Origin: Bdellovibrionales bacterium RIFCSPHIGHO2_01_FULL_40_29
GTDB taxonomy: Bacteria > Bdellovibrionota > Bdellovibrionia > Bdellovibrionales > Bdellovibrionaceae
Assembly (NCBI GenBank): GCA_001771815.1
Contig: MEPU01000008.1
Location: forward strand, 124,001-188,000
DNA: 64,000 nucleotides
Direction of reading: 5' to 3'
The notes under the pieces: generated by a model
The model's input: the letters and a program-made list of their open reading frames with translations, nothing else
Told to the model about the DNA's origin: nothing
Databases searched by the model: none
Shown: positions 56,083-64,000 of the stretch, piece after piece
How positions within the stretch are numbered: position 1 is the stretch's first letter
Layout: each line of letters begins with the position of its first letter
Program-made: the position numbers and the translations under genes

Positions 56083-58395
56083 ATGACCTTTAATAAAAAA
56101 ATGACAACTGTCGCTATGTCTGCAGGATTTTTGGCATCGACAGTGACACTTGCGCAAACGGAAAGTTTTCCGCCACCGCCACCACCCGTGATGGAAGAAA
56201 TGTATGCACCACCTCCAGAGGTTGTACCTTCTGCTGGATTTTCAAATCCGACAGCAACACCACCGCCGCCTGTTGTGGAAACTCGAATCGTCGCTCCGGC
56301 TAAAAATAAAAATGGTGTCCTGACGGACTCCCAGCGGGCAAAGTTTGCAAAAGCAACACCCGAAGACATCACAGCTGAAAATTTTCCGGAGACGATTGAA
56401 TCCTTTGATTTTCCAAATGTGGATATCACGGATATTGTTAAAGCAATCAGTGAATTAACTGGGAAAAACTTTATTATCGATTCGACAGTGCGTGGAAAAA
56501 TCACCATCGTGGCTCCTAGTAAAATCACTGTTGCCGAAGCTTACAAAGCTTTTTTATCATCCCTGGCGATCAACGGATTCACCGTTGTTCCAAGCGGTGG
56601 TTTCTTAAAAATCCGAAATGCTCGTTCCGCGCAACGAGACAATATTGATACTTATTCTGGATCCTATTATCCAAACACCGATCAAATGATCACTAAAATT
56701 GTCCATTTAAAACATATCACAGCGGAAGCCATTCAGCAGCAGTTGCGTTTACTGACATCCAGCTACGGTGAAATGGCACCATTCTCTTCAACAAACTCTC
56801 TGATTATTTCAGATTTCGGCGCCAATATAGACCGGATCATGAAAATTTTAAATCAGCTGGATGTTCCAGGATTTGAAGAGCAGCTTGAAGTGATTGGAGT
56901 TAAATACGCACGTGCAAAAGATATTGCTGAACTGATTGATAAAGTTATCAACAAGGGCGAAAAAAGACCCACAACCGGAGCTGGTGGATTTTCATCAGGC
57001 GTTCCCCGTTTTTCCTCAGCCGCCAATCGCACCACTGGTGGCCAACAAGGGGCCAGCTACTTTATGGTTTTCCCAGAAGACCGTACAAATTCTTTGATTG
57101 TTGTTGGAAATCGCGCGGGCATCAACCGAGTCAAAAAATTAATCACGCAACTGGATTTCAAAGTAAAGGCTGAAGACCAAGGCGGCGTTTATGTTTACTA
57201 TGTTAAAAATGGAGATGCCGAAAAAATTGCACAAACTCTACAAGAAGTGGCCAAAGATTCAGGTCCGAAATCAGCAGCCCCAGCCGGTGGCGCTGGCGGA
57301 GCCGCCAGTATTTTAGCACCACAAGGCCAAGCCGCTATTCGTGAAGGTCTTTTTGGTGGTGATGTACAGATCAAGGCTGATAAAAATACCAACTCATTGG
57401 TTATCTCCGCCAGCAAGCAAGACTATGAAAAAGTTCTCAGTATCTTACAAAAGTTGGATATTCCTCGAGATCAAGTTTTTGTCGAAGGCATTATTATGGA
57501 AATGGCCCTCAATGATGGGTTTGAGCAAAGTGCTGGATTTATTAAATTCAATGAAGGTGGTGGTAAAGCCGGCTTCACTTCTAGTAGTTCTGGCGCCGCT
57601 GATTTCCTGAATCCACTTTCTGGTGGTTCTGCCATTTTGGGTTTTGCCTCCAGCAATAAAGTTTCCATTCCAAATTTTTTAGATTCAACAAAGCCGCCCA
57701 TTCAAGTTCCTGACATTGTTGGCTATATTAATTTATTAAAATCTTTTGGTAAGACAAATATTTTATCGACTCCTCAGATTTTAGCCATGGACAATCAAGA
57801 TGCTGAAATCGAAGTGGGTGATCAGGTCATCACAGGTGCGACTTTTACACCTGGACAAAATGGAGCCGCCGGTCAGACTACGCCTATATTTGGTGAAGCG
57901 AAGATCACATTAAAAATCAAACCCATCATTTCGCCGAATAGCGAAAGCGTTCGTATGGAAGTACAGCAAACGGCTGGGCAAATTTCTACCCTGACCGTTC
58001 CTAAAAATTTTGAAGGTTTGGCTCAGCCTCTTTCAAGTCGTAAAATTAAAACCACGATCATTGTTCAGAATGGCGATACTGCTGTTTTGGGTGGTTTAAT
58101 AAAAGATGAAGAATTGGAAACAGTCAAAAAAGTTCCTCTCTTAGGAGACCTTCCTGTTTTAGGATGGTTATTTAAAGGCAAAAAGAGTGATAAAAAGAAA
58201 GTGAACATGTTGGTCTTTTTGACACCAAAGATTATTCGTAATCCTGCTGATCAACGCAATCTCTTGACGAATAAAACCAATGAACGTCTTCGATTTATCA
58301 AACAACAAGGTGGCAAAGATCCATTCGGAGCAACCGTAGATAAAGTTTTAAAACGAGAGACTCGCGCGCCACAAAGCATTCCGGTGAAAGAATAA
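56083..58395 (+). CDS. gspD: Type II secretion secretin GspD
   Basis: A 770-residue outer-membrane secretin. A signal (MTTVAMSAGFLASTVTLAQ) is followed by a proline-rich stretch of about 45 residues, then N0 (FDFPNVDITDIVKAISELTGKNFIID), N1-N3 domains with a glycine/serine-rich insertion, and the secretin domain ending VPLLGDLPVLGWLFKG, the secretin signature. The proline-rich linker and Gly/Ala-rich loops are longer than usual. It forms the export pore. Confidence 0.96.
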   Translation: MTFNKKMTTVAMSAGFLASTVTLAQTESFPPPPPPVMEEMYAPPPEVVPSAGFSNPTATPPPPVVETRIVAPAKNKNGVLTDSQRAKFAKATPEDITAENFPETIESFDFPNVDITDIVKAISELTGKNFIIDSTVRGKITIVAPSKITVAEAYKAFLSSLAINGFTVVPSGGFLKIRNARSAQRDNIDTYSGSYYPNTDQMITKIVHLKHITAEAIQQQLRLLTSSYGEMAPFSSTNSLIISDFGANIDRIMKILNQLDVPGFEEQLEVIGVKYARAKDIAELIDKVINKGEKRPTTGAGGFSSGVPRFSSAANRTTGGQQGASYFMVFPEDRTNSLIVVGNRAGINRVKKLITQLDFKVKAEDQGGVYVYYVKNGDAEKIAQTLQEVAKDSGPKSAAPAGGAGGAASILAPQGQAAIREGLFGGDVQIKADKNTNSLVISASKQDYEKVLSILQKLDIPRDQVFVEGIIMEMALNDGFEQSAGFIKFNEGGGKAGFTSSSSGAADFLNPLSGGSAILGFASSNKVSIPNFLDSTKPPIQVPDIVGYINLLKSFGKTNILSTPQILAMDNQDAEIEVGDQVITGATFTPGQNGAAGQTTPIFGEAKITLKIKPIISPNSESVRMEVQQTAGQISTLTVPKNFEGLAQPLSSRKIKTTIIVQNGDTAVLGGLIKDEELETVKKVPLLGDLPVLGWLFKGKKSDKKKVNMLVFLTPKIIRNPADQRNLLTNKTNERLRFIKQQGGKDPFGATVDKVLKRETRAPQSIPVKE

Positions 58396-60086
58396 TGGCT
58401 CAACTGGATATATCAGGAGTCCTGACCAAAGCAACTTCGCTTTCTGCAGAACAGATAAAATCTGTTCTGGCTAATCCTGCTGTATCCCAAGCGCGTTCTG
58501 TTGGTGAAACACTTTCTAAGAAAGATTACTCCTCGGCAGATGACTTAGTCGCGGATCTTTGCCGCGAACTCGGCCTGGAATTCATCAAAGACATTCCTGT
58601 TAATGATATCTCAGCAGATTTAATTCGAGATTTACCAATTAATTATGCAAAAACTCAGGGAATTTTACCCTACCGGGCTGATGGTGATACTCTCATTGCT
58701 TTGACTTCGAATCCACTCAATACAAAAGCGCTCGATGATTTGCGTATTCTTTTTAATAAACGTATACGTCCGCTCGTCAGCACGTCTCAACGCGTGCAAG
58801 ATGCGATCAATCGCGTTTATGAAAAAAGCACGACTAACATGAGCGGCATGGATGAAATTGAAGAAGATGAAATGGATCTAGAAGATCCAATTATCGACTT
58901 ACTCGAAGCTGGCGAAGATGATGCTCCAGTTATTAAACTGGTTAATTCACTGCTCTTTCGCGCGGTCAAAGAAAAAGCTTCTGATATTCATATCGAACCC
59001 TACGAAAAAGACATGGTTGTTCGGTACCGCATTGATGGAATTTTATTTGATATTTTTAAACCACCTAAAAAACTGCAAAATGCCATCACATCGCGGATTA
59101 AAGTCATGGCCAATTTGAATATCGCCGAGAAACGGCTGCCTCAAGATGGTCGCATTCCTCTGAAGGTCGGCGGCAAAGATATTGATATCCGTCTATCAAC
59201 AGTGCCCACAACTCATGGTGAACGTCTGGTGATGCGTCTTCAGGACAAATCCAGTCAAGTGCGTGAACTTTATCAAATGGGTTTTTCTGAAGACACCATG
59301 AAGGTTTTAGATGATTTGATTCTTCGCTCTTACGGAATTTTAATTGTTACAGGCCCAACAGGATCTGGTAAATCAACGACACTTTATGGTTGTGTTTCAA
59401 AGCTGAATAAACCGGATATTAATATCTTAACAGTTGAAGATCCGGTGGAGCAGCGAATCCACGGCGTTGGACAAGTTCAAGTGAATGCCAAAATAGGACT
59501 GACTTTTGCCGCAGGTCTTCGATCGTTTCTTCGTCAGGATCCAGATATTATTATGGTCGGAGAGATTCGCGACTTAGAAACAGCAGAGCTTGCAATCAAT
59601 TCCTCGTTGACGGGTCACTTGGTTTTATCAACCATCCATGCCAATGATGCCTCGGGCGCATTTCCACGTCTGATGGATATTGGAGCCGAACCCTTTTTGA
59701 TCGCCACCTCAATTCTTGGAATTTTGGCTCAGCGTTTGGTTCGAGTCCTTTGCCCCCATTGCAAACTGCCGCATGTTCCCTCTGAATTTGATCTGGTCAC
59801 TCTGGGATTAACACGCCAGCAAATTCAAGGCACCAACATCTGCAAACCAATGGGCTGCGAACATTGTGGACAAAAAGGTTATCTGGGGCGAACTCTGATT
59901 GCTGAAATTTTACCGGTCACAGATGATATTCGCTCACTCATCATGCAAAGAAAAGATGGTAGCACCATTAAAAAACAGGCCATTGCGAACGGAATGAAAA
60001 CTTTCCGCGATCACGGTATCCAGAAAGTTCTTGCAGGAATCACCACAATCGAAGAACTCGTAACAAATACTCAGATGGATATTTAA
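58395..60086 (+). CDS. gspE: Type II secretion ATPase GspE
   Basis: A 563-residue hexameric ATPase. Walker A GPTGSGKST at 320-328, Walker B DPDIIMVGEIRD at 382-393, His box SSLTGHLVLSTIHAND, and the zinc-binding pair CPHC (453-456) / CEHC (488-491). An N-terminal domain of about 150 residues contacts GspL. It starts one base into the gspD stop region (overlap TAATG). It powers pseudopilus assembly. Confidence 0.97.
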   Translation: MAQLDISGVLTKATSLSAEQIKSVLANPAVSQARSVGETLSKKDYSSADDLVADLCRELGLEFIKDIPVNDISADLIRDLPINYAKTQGILPYRADGDTLIALTSNPLNTKALDDLRILFNKRIRPLVSTSQRVQDAINRVYEKSTTNMSGMDEIEEDEMDLEDPIIDLLEAGEDDAPVIKLVNSLLFRAVKEKASDIHIEPYEKDMVVRYRIDGILFDIFKPPKKLQNAITSRIKVMANLNIAEKRLPQDGRIPLKVGGKDIDIRLSTVPTTHGERLVMRLQDKSSQVRELYQMGFSEDTMKVLDDLILRSYGILIVTGPTGSGKSTTLYGCVSKLNKPDINILTVEDPVEQRIHGVGQVQVNAKIGLTFAAGLRSFLRQDPDIIMVGEIRDLETAELAINSSLTGHLVLSTIHANDASGAFPRLMDIGAEPFLIATSILGILAQRLVRVLCPHCKLPHVPSEFDLVTLGLTRQQIQGTNICKPMGCEHCGQKGYLGRTLIAEILPVTDDIRSLIMQRKDGSTIKKQAIANGMKTFRDHGIQKVLAGITTIEELVTNTQMDI

Positions 60087-60090
60087 CGTC

Positions 60091-61314
60091 ATGCCTATTT
60101 TTGAATACAAAGGACTTACACGTGACGGCAATAATACCAAAGGGGTTATTGATTCTGAAAATTTACGAACCGCTCGTATGAAATTAAAAAAAGATGGCAT
60201 TTTCGTTGTTGCCATCGCAGATAAAAAAAAATCCACCGCACAAAAAAAATCAAGCGCACGCGGTCGTTCCGGCTCAGTCCCTGTCAAAGATCTTTCTTTA
60301 ATGACGCGCCAATTAGCCACCTTGATCAAAGCCAATGTTCCATTGGTTGAAGCTCTCACGGCGGTTTCCGAACAAGTTGAAAATCCTATTCTTTCCGAAG
60401 CCCTTGCTGATTGTAAGAATATGGTCAACGAAGGTTTGTCCCTTCATAAAGCATTTGCAAAGTATCCCGCTGTTTTTAGTCCGATTTTTTTATCCATGGC
60501 CGAAGCGGGTGAGATGTCTGGAACATTAGATGTCATCTTGATTCGTCTGGCGGAGTTTACAGAATCCCAAGCCGAACTTCGTCAACGTATTCAAAGTGCC
60601 ATGACCTACCCGATCATCATGCTGGTGGTTATCACTCTGGTTATTTTTGGTTTATTCACGAAAGTCCTTCCTGAAATCTTAGCTGTTTTTGAATCATTTC
60701 CCGACATGACTTTGCCATGGTACACGCAAGCTATTTCTGCAACCAGCCAAGTGTTTATAAACAATTGGTACTTTTTTGCGGGCTTTATCGTGATCTCGAT
60801 ACTTTTATTTACCAATTGGAAGAACTCGACCGAAGGACGCAAAAGCTGGGATGCCATTTCACTTAAGCTTCCCCTTGCCGGTGAAATTATTCGCATGGTG
60901 GCAATCTCTCGATTCACGCGAACCTTAGCCACACTGCTGAATGGTGGCGTTCCTATGCTAAATGCCTTAGATATTGTGCGCAACGTTGTCGACAACCATG
61001 TGATTGCTCTGGCTATTGATGAAGCCAAGAGTAATATCTCTGAAGGTGAATCCATTGCTGGACCTTTAAAAAAATCAGGGCATTTTCCGCCGCTGGTCGT
61101 TCATATGGTTAATATCGGAGAGAAAACAGGCGATTTAGAAAACATGCTCACATTAGTTGCGGATGCCTATGATTTTCAGGTAAAATCTAAAGTTGATACG
61201 ATCACAACAATATTGAATCCTTTTATGACTTTGTTGATTGGTATCGTGATTTTTGTCATAGTATTATCTATTATTGTTCCAATGTTTGATTTGACCTCAA
61301 AATTAGGTGGATAG
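60091..61314 (+). CDS. gspF: Type II secretion inner-membrane protein GspF
   Basis: A 407-residue protein of the PulF/PilC family, with two cytoplasmic domains (T2SSF) and three membrane segments (IIMLVVITLVIFGLFTKVLP, WYFFAGFIVISILLF, TLLIGIVIFVIVLSIIVPMF). LMTRQLATLIKANVPLVEAL and HMVNIGEKTGDLENML are signature segments. A lysine-rich stretch near 48-62 is variable in the family. It is the platform protein for pseudopilin assembly. Confidence 0.96.
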   Translation: MPIFEYKGLTRDGNNTKGVIDSENLRTARMKLKKDGIFVVAIADKKKSTAQKKSSARGRSGSVPVKDLSLMTRQLATLIKANVPLVEALTAVSEQVENPILSEALADCKNMVNEGLSLHKAFAKYPAVFSPIFLSMAEAGEMSGTLDVILIRLAEFTESQAELRQRIQSAMTYPIIMLVVITLVIFGLFTKVLPEILAVFESFPDMTLPWYTQAISATSQVFINNWYFFAGFIVISILLFTNWKNSTEGRKSWDAISLKLPLAGEIIRMVAISRFTRTLATLLNGGVPMLNALDIVRNVVDNHVIALAIDEAKSNISEGESIAGPLKKSGHFPPLVVHMVNIGEKTGDLENMLTLVADAYDFQVKSKVDTITTILNPFMTLLIGIVIFVIVLSIIVPMFDLTSKLGG

Positions 61315-61324
61315 GAGATTTCTT

Positions 61325-61786
61325 ATGGATACTCAACAGGATACTCAACTGAAAAAAAATGCATCCCTGAAAATTCAAAATAACAAAGGTTTCTCGCTGG
61401 GTGAGATTCTGATTGTCTTGGTTATTATTGGCGGCATCATGGCCATCATTCTTCCAAAAATTGCTGATGGAAATGCAAAGTCTAAAGTCAATTCCACGCG
61501 AATGAAAATGTCTGAAATTGAAAATAAAATTAATGAGTACAATTCAGAATGCGGAAAATATCCCAAATCTATTAGCTTTATCACCGAAGATGACAGCTCT
61601 TGCAAAAATTGGTCGGCAAATCCAAAAATGAAGCATCTTTTAAAAGATGGCTGGAATACAGAATTTGTTTTTGAAGGCTCTGACACGGGCTATAATTTAA
61701 AATCTTTAGGCGCCGATAAAAAAGAAGGCGGATCCAGCTATGAGAAAGACATTTTTTCTGACGGGTCAACAGCCGCTGGTGAGTAA
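61325..61786 (+). CDS. gspG: Major pseudopilin GspG
   Basis: A 153-residue pseudopilin. The prepilin site is KG-FSLGEILIVLVIIGGIMAIILP; Glu at +5 is kept, but +4 is glycine in place of the usual isoleucine or leucine. The C-terminal domain has GKYPKSISFI and a GWNTEFVFE strand. The ATG at 61325 has AGGAG at 7 bp spacing; an earlier in-frame GTG would overlap gspF. It forms the pseudopilus rod after cleavage by the prepilin peptidase GspO. Confidence 0.93.
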   Translation: MDTQQDTQLKKNASLKIQNNKGFSLGEILIVLVIIGGIMAIILPKIADGNAKSKVNSTRMKMSEIENKINEYNSECGKYPKSISFITEDDSSCKNWSANPKMKHLLKDGWNTEFVFEGSDTGYNLKSLGADKKEGGSSYEKDIFSDGSTAAGE

Positions 61787-62381
61787 AAACTCGTCGCGCG
61801 GATTTTCGCTGCTCGAAATTATTATAGTTTTATCCATTATCGGAGCGATCATGGCGATCGCTCTTCCCCGTTTAATGGATAAAAAACAAGACACTCGAAA
61901 AGTCTTTCGTGAATTCACAATTGCCGGCAAGGACATCCGAAACCGCGCCAAGCTTGCCAACAGCTCCTATCGCTTAGCTTTTAAACTGGATAAGGATGAT
62001 CAATCCTGGTGGGTTGAAAAGGCCTCTCGGACCATCCTGCTGGACAAAAAGAAACTCGAAAAAGCCCGAGACGATGCTCAGTCCACTTTCAAAGAAGATG
62101 AAAAACCCGCTTCGGAATTCGCGCCAGACACGACCATATTTAAAAAAGAACAACGATTGCCCGCAGGCTGGCGTTTTATTCATATTGAAAGCGGACCTCA
62201 AGAGCTTGTCATGACTGATGGCACGGCCTATATTCATTTTTTTCCGCAGGGCATGATTGAACCATCTGCCATTCAATTCGAGGACAGCAAAAAGAATATT
62301 TGGACGCTTGTCTTTAATCCAATCACAGGTCAATCTGATATTATCCCTGAGGCAAAGACCCTGCGGGATTTAACTCGTTAG
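61740..62381 (+). CDS. gspH: Minor pseudopilin GspH
   Basis: A 213-residue minor pseudopilin with RG-FSLLEIIIVLSIIGAIMAIALP. The ATG start overlaps gspG by 47 bp and gives a 21-residue leader; a GTG at 61779 would give a 7-residue leader, more typical, but with no ribosome site, so the start is unsettled. The globular part carries charged low-complexity stretches (KKKLEKARDDAQSTFKED). It likely caps the pseudopilus. Confidence 0.88.
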   Translation: MRKTFFLTGQQPLVSKNSSRGFSLLEIIIVLSIIGAIMAIALPRLMDKKQDTRKVFREFTIAGKDIRNRAKLANSSYRLAFKLDKDDQSWWVEKASRTILLDKKKLEKARDDAQSTFKEDEKPASEFAPDTTIFKKEQRLPAGWRFIHIESGPQELVMTDGTAYIHFFPQGMIEPSAIQFEDSKKNIWTLVFNPITGQSDIIPEAKTLRDLTR

Positions 62382-62392
62382 GAAATAAAGAT

Positions 62393-62923
62393 TTGAACTC
62401 ATGGAGTGAGTCTAAAAATTTAAAACATCATCAAGCTGGCTTTACCTTGATTGAAGTGGTTTTGGCTTTGATCATCATGGCCTCTGGTTTATTTATTCTT
62501 TTAAATTCTTGGGCAGGCACTTACTCTCGGCTTCGAAAAACTCAGATTCAAGTTCAGATCGTTTCTTTGCTCGAGCGCAAAGTGAACGAAATCGAACGTG
62601 AATTCAAAGGCAAGTCCTTGGATTCTATTCCCGAAGAAAAATCAGATGACTTTGGATCTGATGTCGCTGGCTATTCATGGAAAATGACCTCTCGAAAATT
62701 AGAAATTCCTGATCTTTCTTCAAGCCTGGTCAGTCGTGATGATGGTGCCAACCAAAATTTTTTAATAATCATGAAGATGTTCACCGATCATCTTTCGAAA
62801 AGTATTGTCGAGGTCAAAGTCACCGTTATCTATCAGGATAAAAAGAAGCCCCTAACTGCTGATGTGACTTTTTATATCATCGATTACGACCGACCACTTC
62901 CTATTCCTGGAGCTGGAACATGA
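62393..62923 (+). CDS. gspI: Minor pseudopilin GspI
   Basis: A 176-residue minor pseudopilin; prepilin site AG-FTLIEVVLALIIMASGLFIL. The start is TTG at 62393, preceded by AGGA 9 bp upstream; no ATG or GTG precedes the signal in frame. GspI forms the pseudopilus tip with GspJ and GspK. It overlaps gspJ by 4 bp. Confidence 0.9.
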   Translation: MNSWSESKNLKHHQAGFTLIEVVLALIIMASGLFILLNSWAGTYSRLRKTQIQVQIVSLLERKVNEIEREFKGKSLDSIPEEKSDDFGSDVAGYSWKMTSRKLEIPDLSSSLVSRDDGANQNFLIIMKMFTDHLSKSIVEVKVTVIYQDKKKPLTADVTFYIIDYDRPLPIPGAGT

Positions 62924-63714
62924 AGTTGAAATCATCTGGTTTTACTTTGATTGAAGTTGTGTTAGCGATCTCTATTTTATCAACACTGACCGTTTTAACA
63001 ACGCAAGCTTTAAGCAGAGCACTTAAAGCCAAAGTTAAAATTCAAGCGGAAGTTGATGATGTTGCCGCTTTACGTGATACCATGCGCATGATTCGCACGG
63101 ATATTAATTTAGCTTTTCACCATCGTGATTTTGAAAAAGAAATTTTGGATCTTGTTTCAAAACCAGCTGGAGCCGTTCCAGGGTTACCCACCACACCGGT
63201 TATGCCAACTGCACCCAATACCCCTCAACGACAAAATAAACGCGCTGATCCGGTCACTCATTTTGTCGGGACTGAAAATCAACTGGATTTTATCACGATG
63301 AATAATGGCCGCACCACGGCCAATCAGCAGCAAGCTGATTTTATCGAAGTGGGTTATTCTTTAAAAGGCTGTCGCAATTTGACCGATTCAAGCAAATCGA
63401 GTCAGTGCCTGTATCGTCGAACTCAGATGGTCATTGATGACGAAGTCTCTGAAGGGGGCACTGAAGTTGTCCTGCTTGAAAATGTCGTTGAATTTAAAGT
63501 GCGCTACAACGGTGAAGGTAAGCAGGATTGGGTTTCGACTTGGAATACAAAAAACAGCAGTGATGCCGCGACTCGTTTGCGATTTCCAGAGGTTATTGAA
63601 GTTTCATTGGGTATTGAACGCGAAATCGACAAGAAAAAACGCACCTACTCTTTACAGTATGCTGTTCCCATCCACTTTCCGAATAATCCGCCTTTGACGG
63701 GAGCTGCAAAGTGA
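62920..63714 (+). CDS. gspJ: Minor pseudopilin GspJ
   Basis: A 264-residue minor pseudopilin with SG-FTLIEVVLAISILSTLTVL and a GspJ-type globular domain (TMRMIRTDINLAFH, EGGTEVVLLENVVEFKVRYNGEG). A proline-rich insertion VPGLPTTPVMPTAPNTP lies near 90-106. It overlaps gspI and gspK by 4 bp each. Confidence 0.9.
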   Translation: MKLKSSGFTLIEVVLAISILSTLTVLTTQALSRALKAKVKIQAEVDDVAALRDTMRMIRTDINLAFHHRDFEKEILDLVSKPAGAVPGLPTTPVMPTAPNTPQRQNKRADPVTHFVGTENQLDFITMNNGRTTANQQQADFIEVGYSLKGCRNLTDSSKSSQCLYRRTQMVIDDEVSEGGTEVVLLENVVEFKVRYNGEGKQDWVSTWNTKNSSDAATRLRFPEVIEVSLGIEREIDKKKRTYSLQYAVPIHFPNNPPLTGAAK

Positions 63715-64000
63715 ATTTAAAAAAAATAATCTCTCGGATGAAGCACAATCCCTTGAAAGGATCAGTGAAGGATAAAGGCATAGCCTTGATCTTAGCAGTC
63801 ACGTCCTTACTTTTTATGGTTTACATTGCCAAAGAGGTTTCACGCGACTCACTTACAGAGTATGTCGTGAATTCTCATGAATTGAATCGACTAAAAGCCT
63901 ACTATGCGGCCCGCAATGGAATGGATATTGCGCTTTTACGCATTAAAATTTTTCAGCAGGCCTCGCGGTTTCCGCTGCCTCCTGCTTTTGCTCAAGAGAT
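63711..64000 (+). CDS. gspK: Minor pseudopilin GspK, N-terminal part
   Basis: The first 96 codons of GspK, cut by the window end. GTG at 63711 overlaps the gspJ stop (GTGA) with GGGAG at 7 bp. The hydrophobic segment KGIALILAVTSLLFMVYIA lacks the +5 glutamate, as GspK proteins do, and NRLKAYYAARNGMDIALL is family-typical. Remaining gsp genes (L, M, N) must lie to the right. Confidence 0.88.
   Translation, partial: MNLKKIISRMKHNPLKGSVKDKGIALILAVTSLLFMVYIAKEVSRDSLTEYVVNSHELNRLKAYYAARNGMDIALLRIKIFQQASRFPLPPAFAQE

Noticed and set aside
1-64000. CRISPR arrays, transposons, tRNA and rRNA genes
   Set aside because: I looked for regularly spaced repeats, transposase-like products, cloverleaf and rRNA sequences and saw none.

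Overview
The window looks like a chromosomal segment of a Bdellovibrionota-type bacterium (Bdellovibrio and relatives). It is AT-rich and Gram-negative. The reasons are the combination of a type II secretion (gsp) operon, alternative complex III with System II cytochrome c maturation (ResB/CcsA), a complete-looking mevalonate branch with class II HMG-CoA reductase and type 2 IPP isomerase, and the thrS-infC-rpmI-rplT / pheST-ihfA-merR block. This assignment is inference from gene content; no rRNA or tRNA is present to confirm it.

Region 1 (1-23447) is a surface polysaccharide locus. Leftward genes at 1-6309 and the rightward gene at 6406 make a CDP-linked deoxysugar: glucose-1-P cytidylyltransferase, CDP-glucose 4,6-dehydratase and the PLP/[2Fe-2S] 3-dehydrase. 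With them sit an acetaldehyde dehydrogenase, a 4-hydroxy-2-oxovalerate aldolase, an SDR oxidoreductase, an HpaI-type aldolase and a TPP enzyme. I infer a pathway that builds a 2-keto acid and transfers its decarboxylated acyl unit onto a CDP-3,6-dideoxy-4-ketohexose, giving a branched sugar. Genes at 7752-15110 give glycosyltransferases, a flippase and a GDP-colitose-type pathway (gmd, colC-like, colD-like). Genes at 15186-18555 make dTDP-rhamnose; galU, pstBAC (without pstS) and manC complete one long leftward operon with many 1-4 bp overlaps. rfbD appears to start at an AUA codon.

Region 2 (23540-39296) is the translation block merR-ihfA-pheT-pheS ... rplT-rpmI-infC-thrS, all leftward. Between rplT and pheS lies an inserted module: rsmG and a SpoU methyltransferase (rightward), then dpm1-like, mevalonate kinase, mevalonate diphosphate decarboxylase, a phosphomevalonate-kinase-like protein, HMG-CoA reductase and fni (leftward). 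A DUF4156-like lipoprotein is inserted between infC and rpmI. infC starts at AUU overlapping the thrS stop. Directly upstream of thrS is a 22-codon reading frame with seven threonine codons, three of them consecutive, which looks like a threonine-sensing leader peptide.

Region 3 (39463-50116) is respiratory: actABCDEF (alternative complex III, quinol:cytochrome c oxidoreductase) preceded by ccsA and resB, which mature the c-type cytochromes that ActA and ActE need.

Region 4 (50132-54922) holds N-formylglutamate amidohydrolase, a PduO-type cobalamin adenosyltransferase, a GNAT-like protein, an unknown lipoprotein, a chalcone-isomerase-like periplasmic protein and an unknown 163-residue protein.

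Region 5 (55123-64000) is the rightward type II secretion operon gspC-D-E-F-G-H-I-J-K, with gspK cut by the window end. No CRISPR array, insertion sequence, tRNA or rRNA was seen. No gene-free stretch exceeds 300 bases; the longest, 39208-39462, carries the thrS leader.
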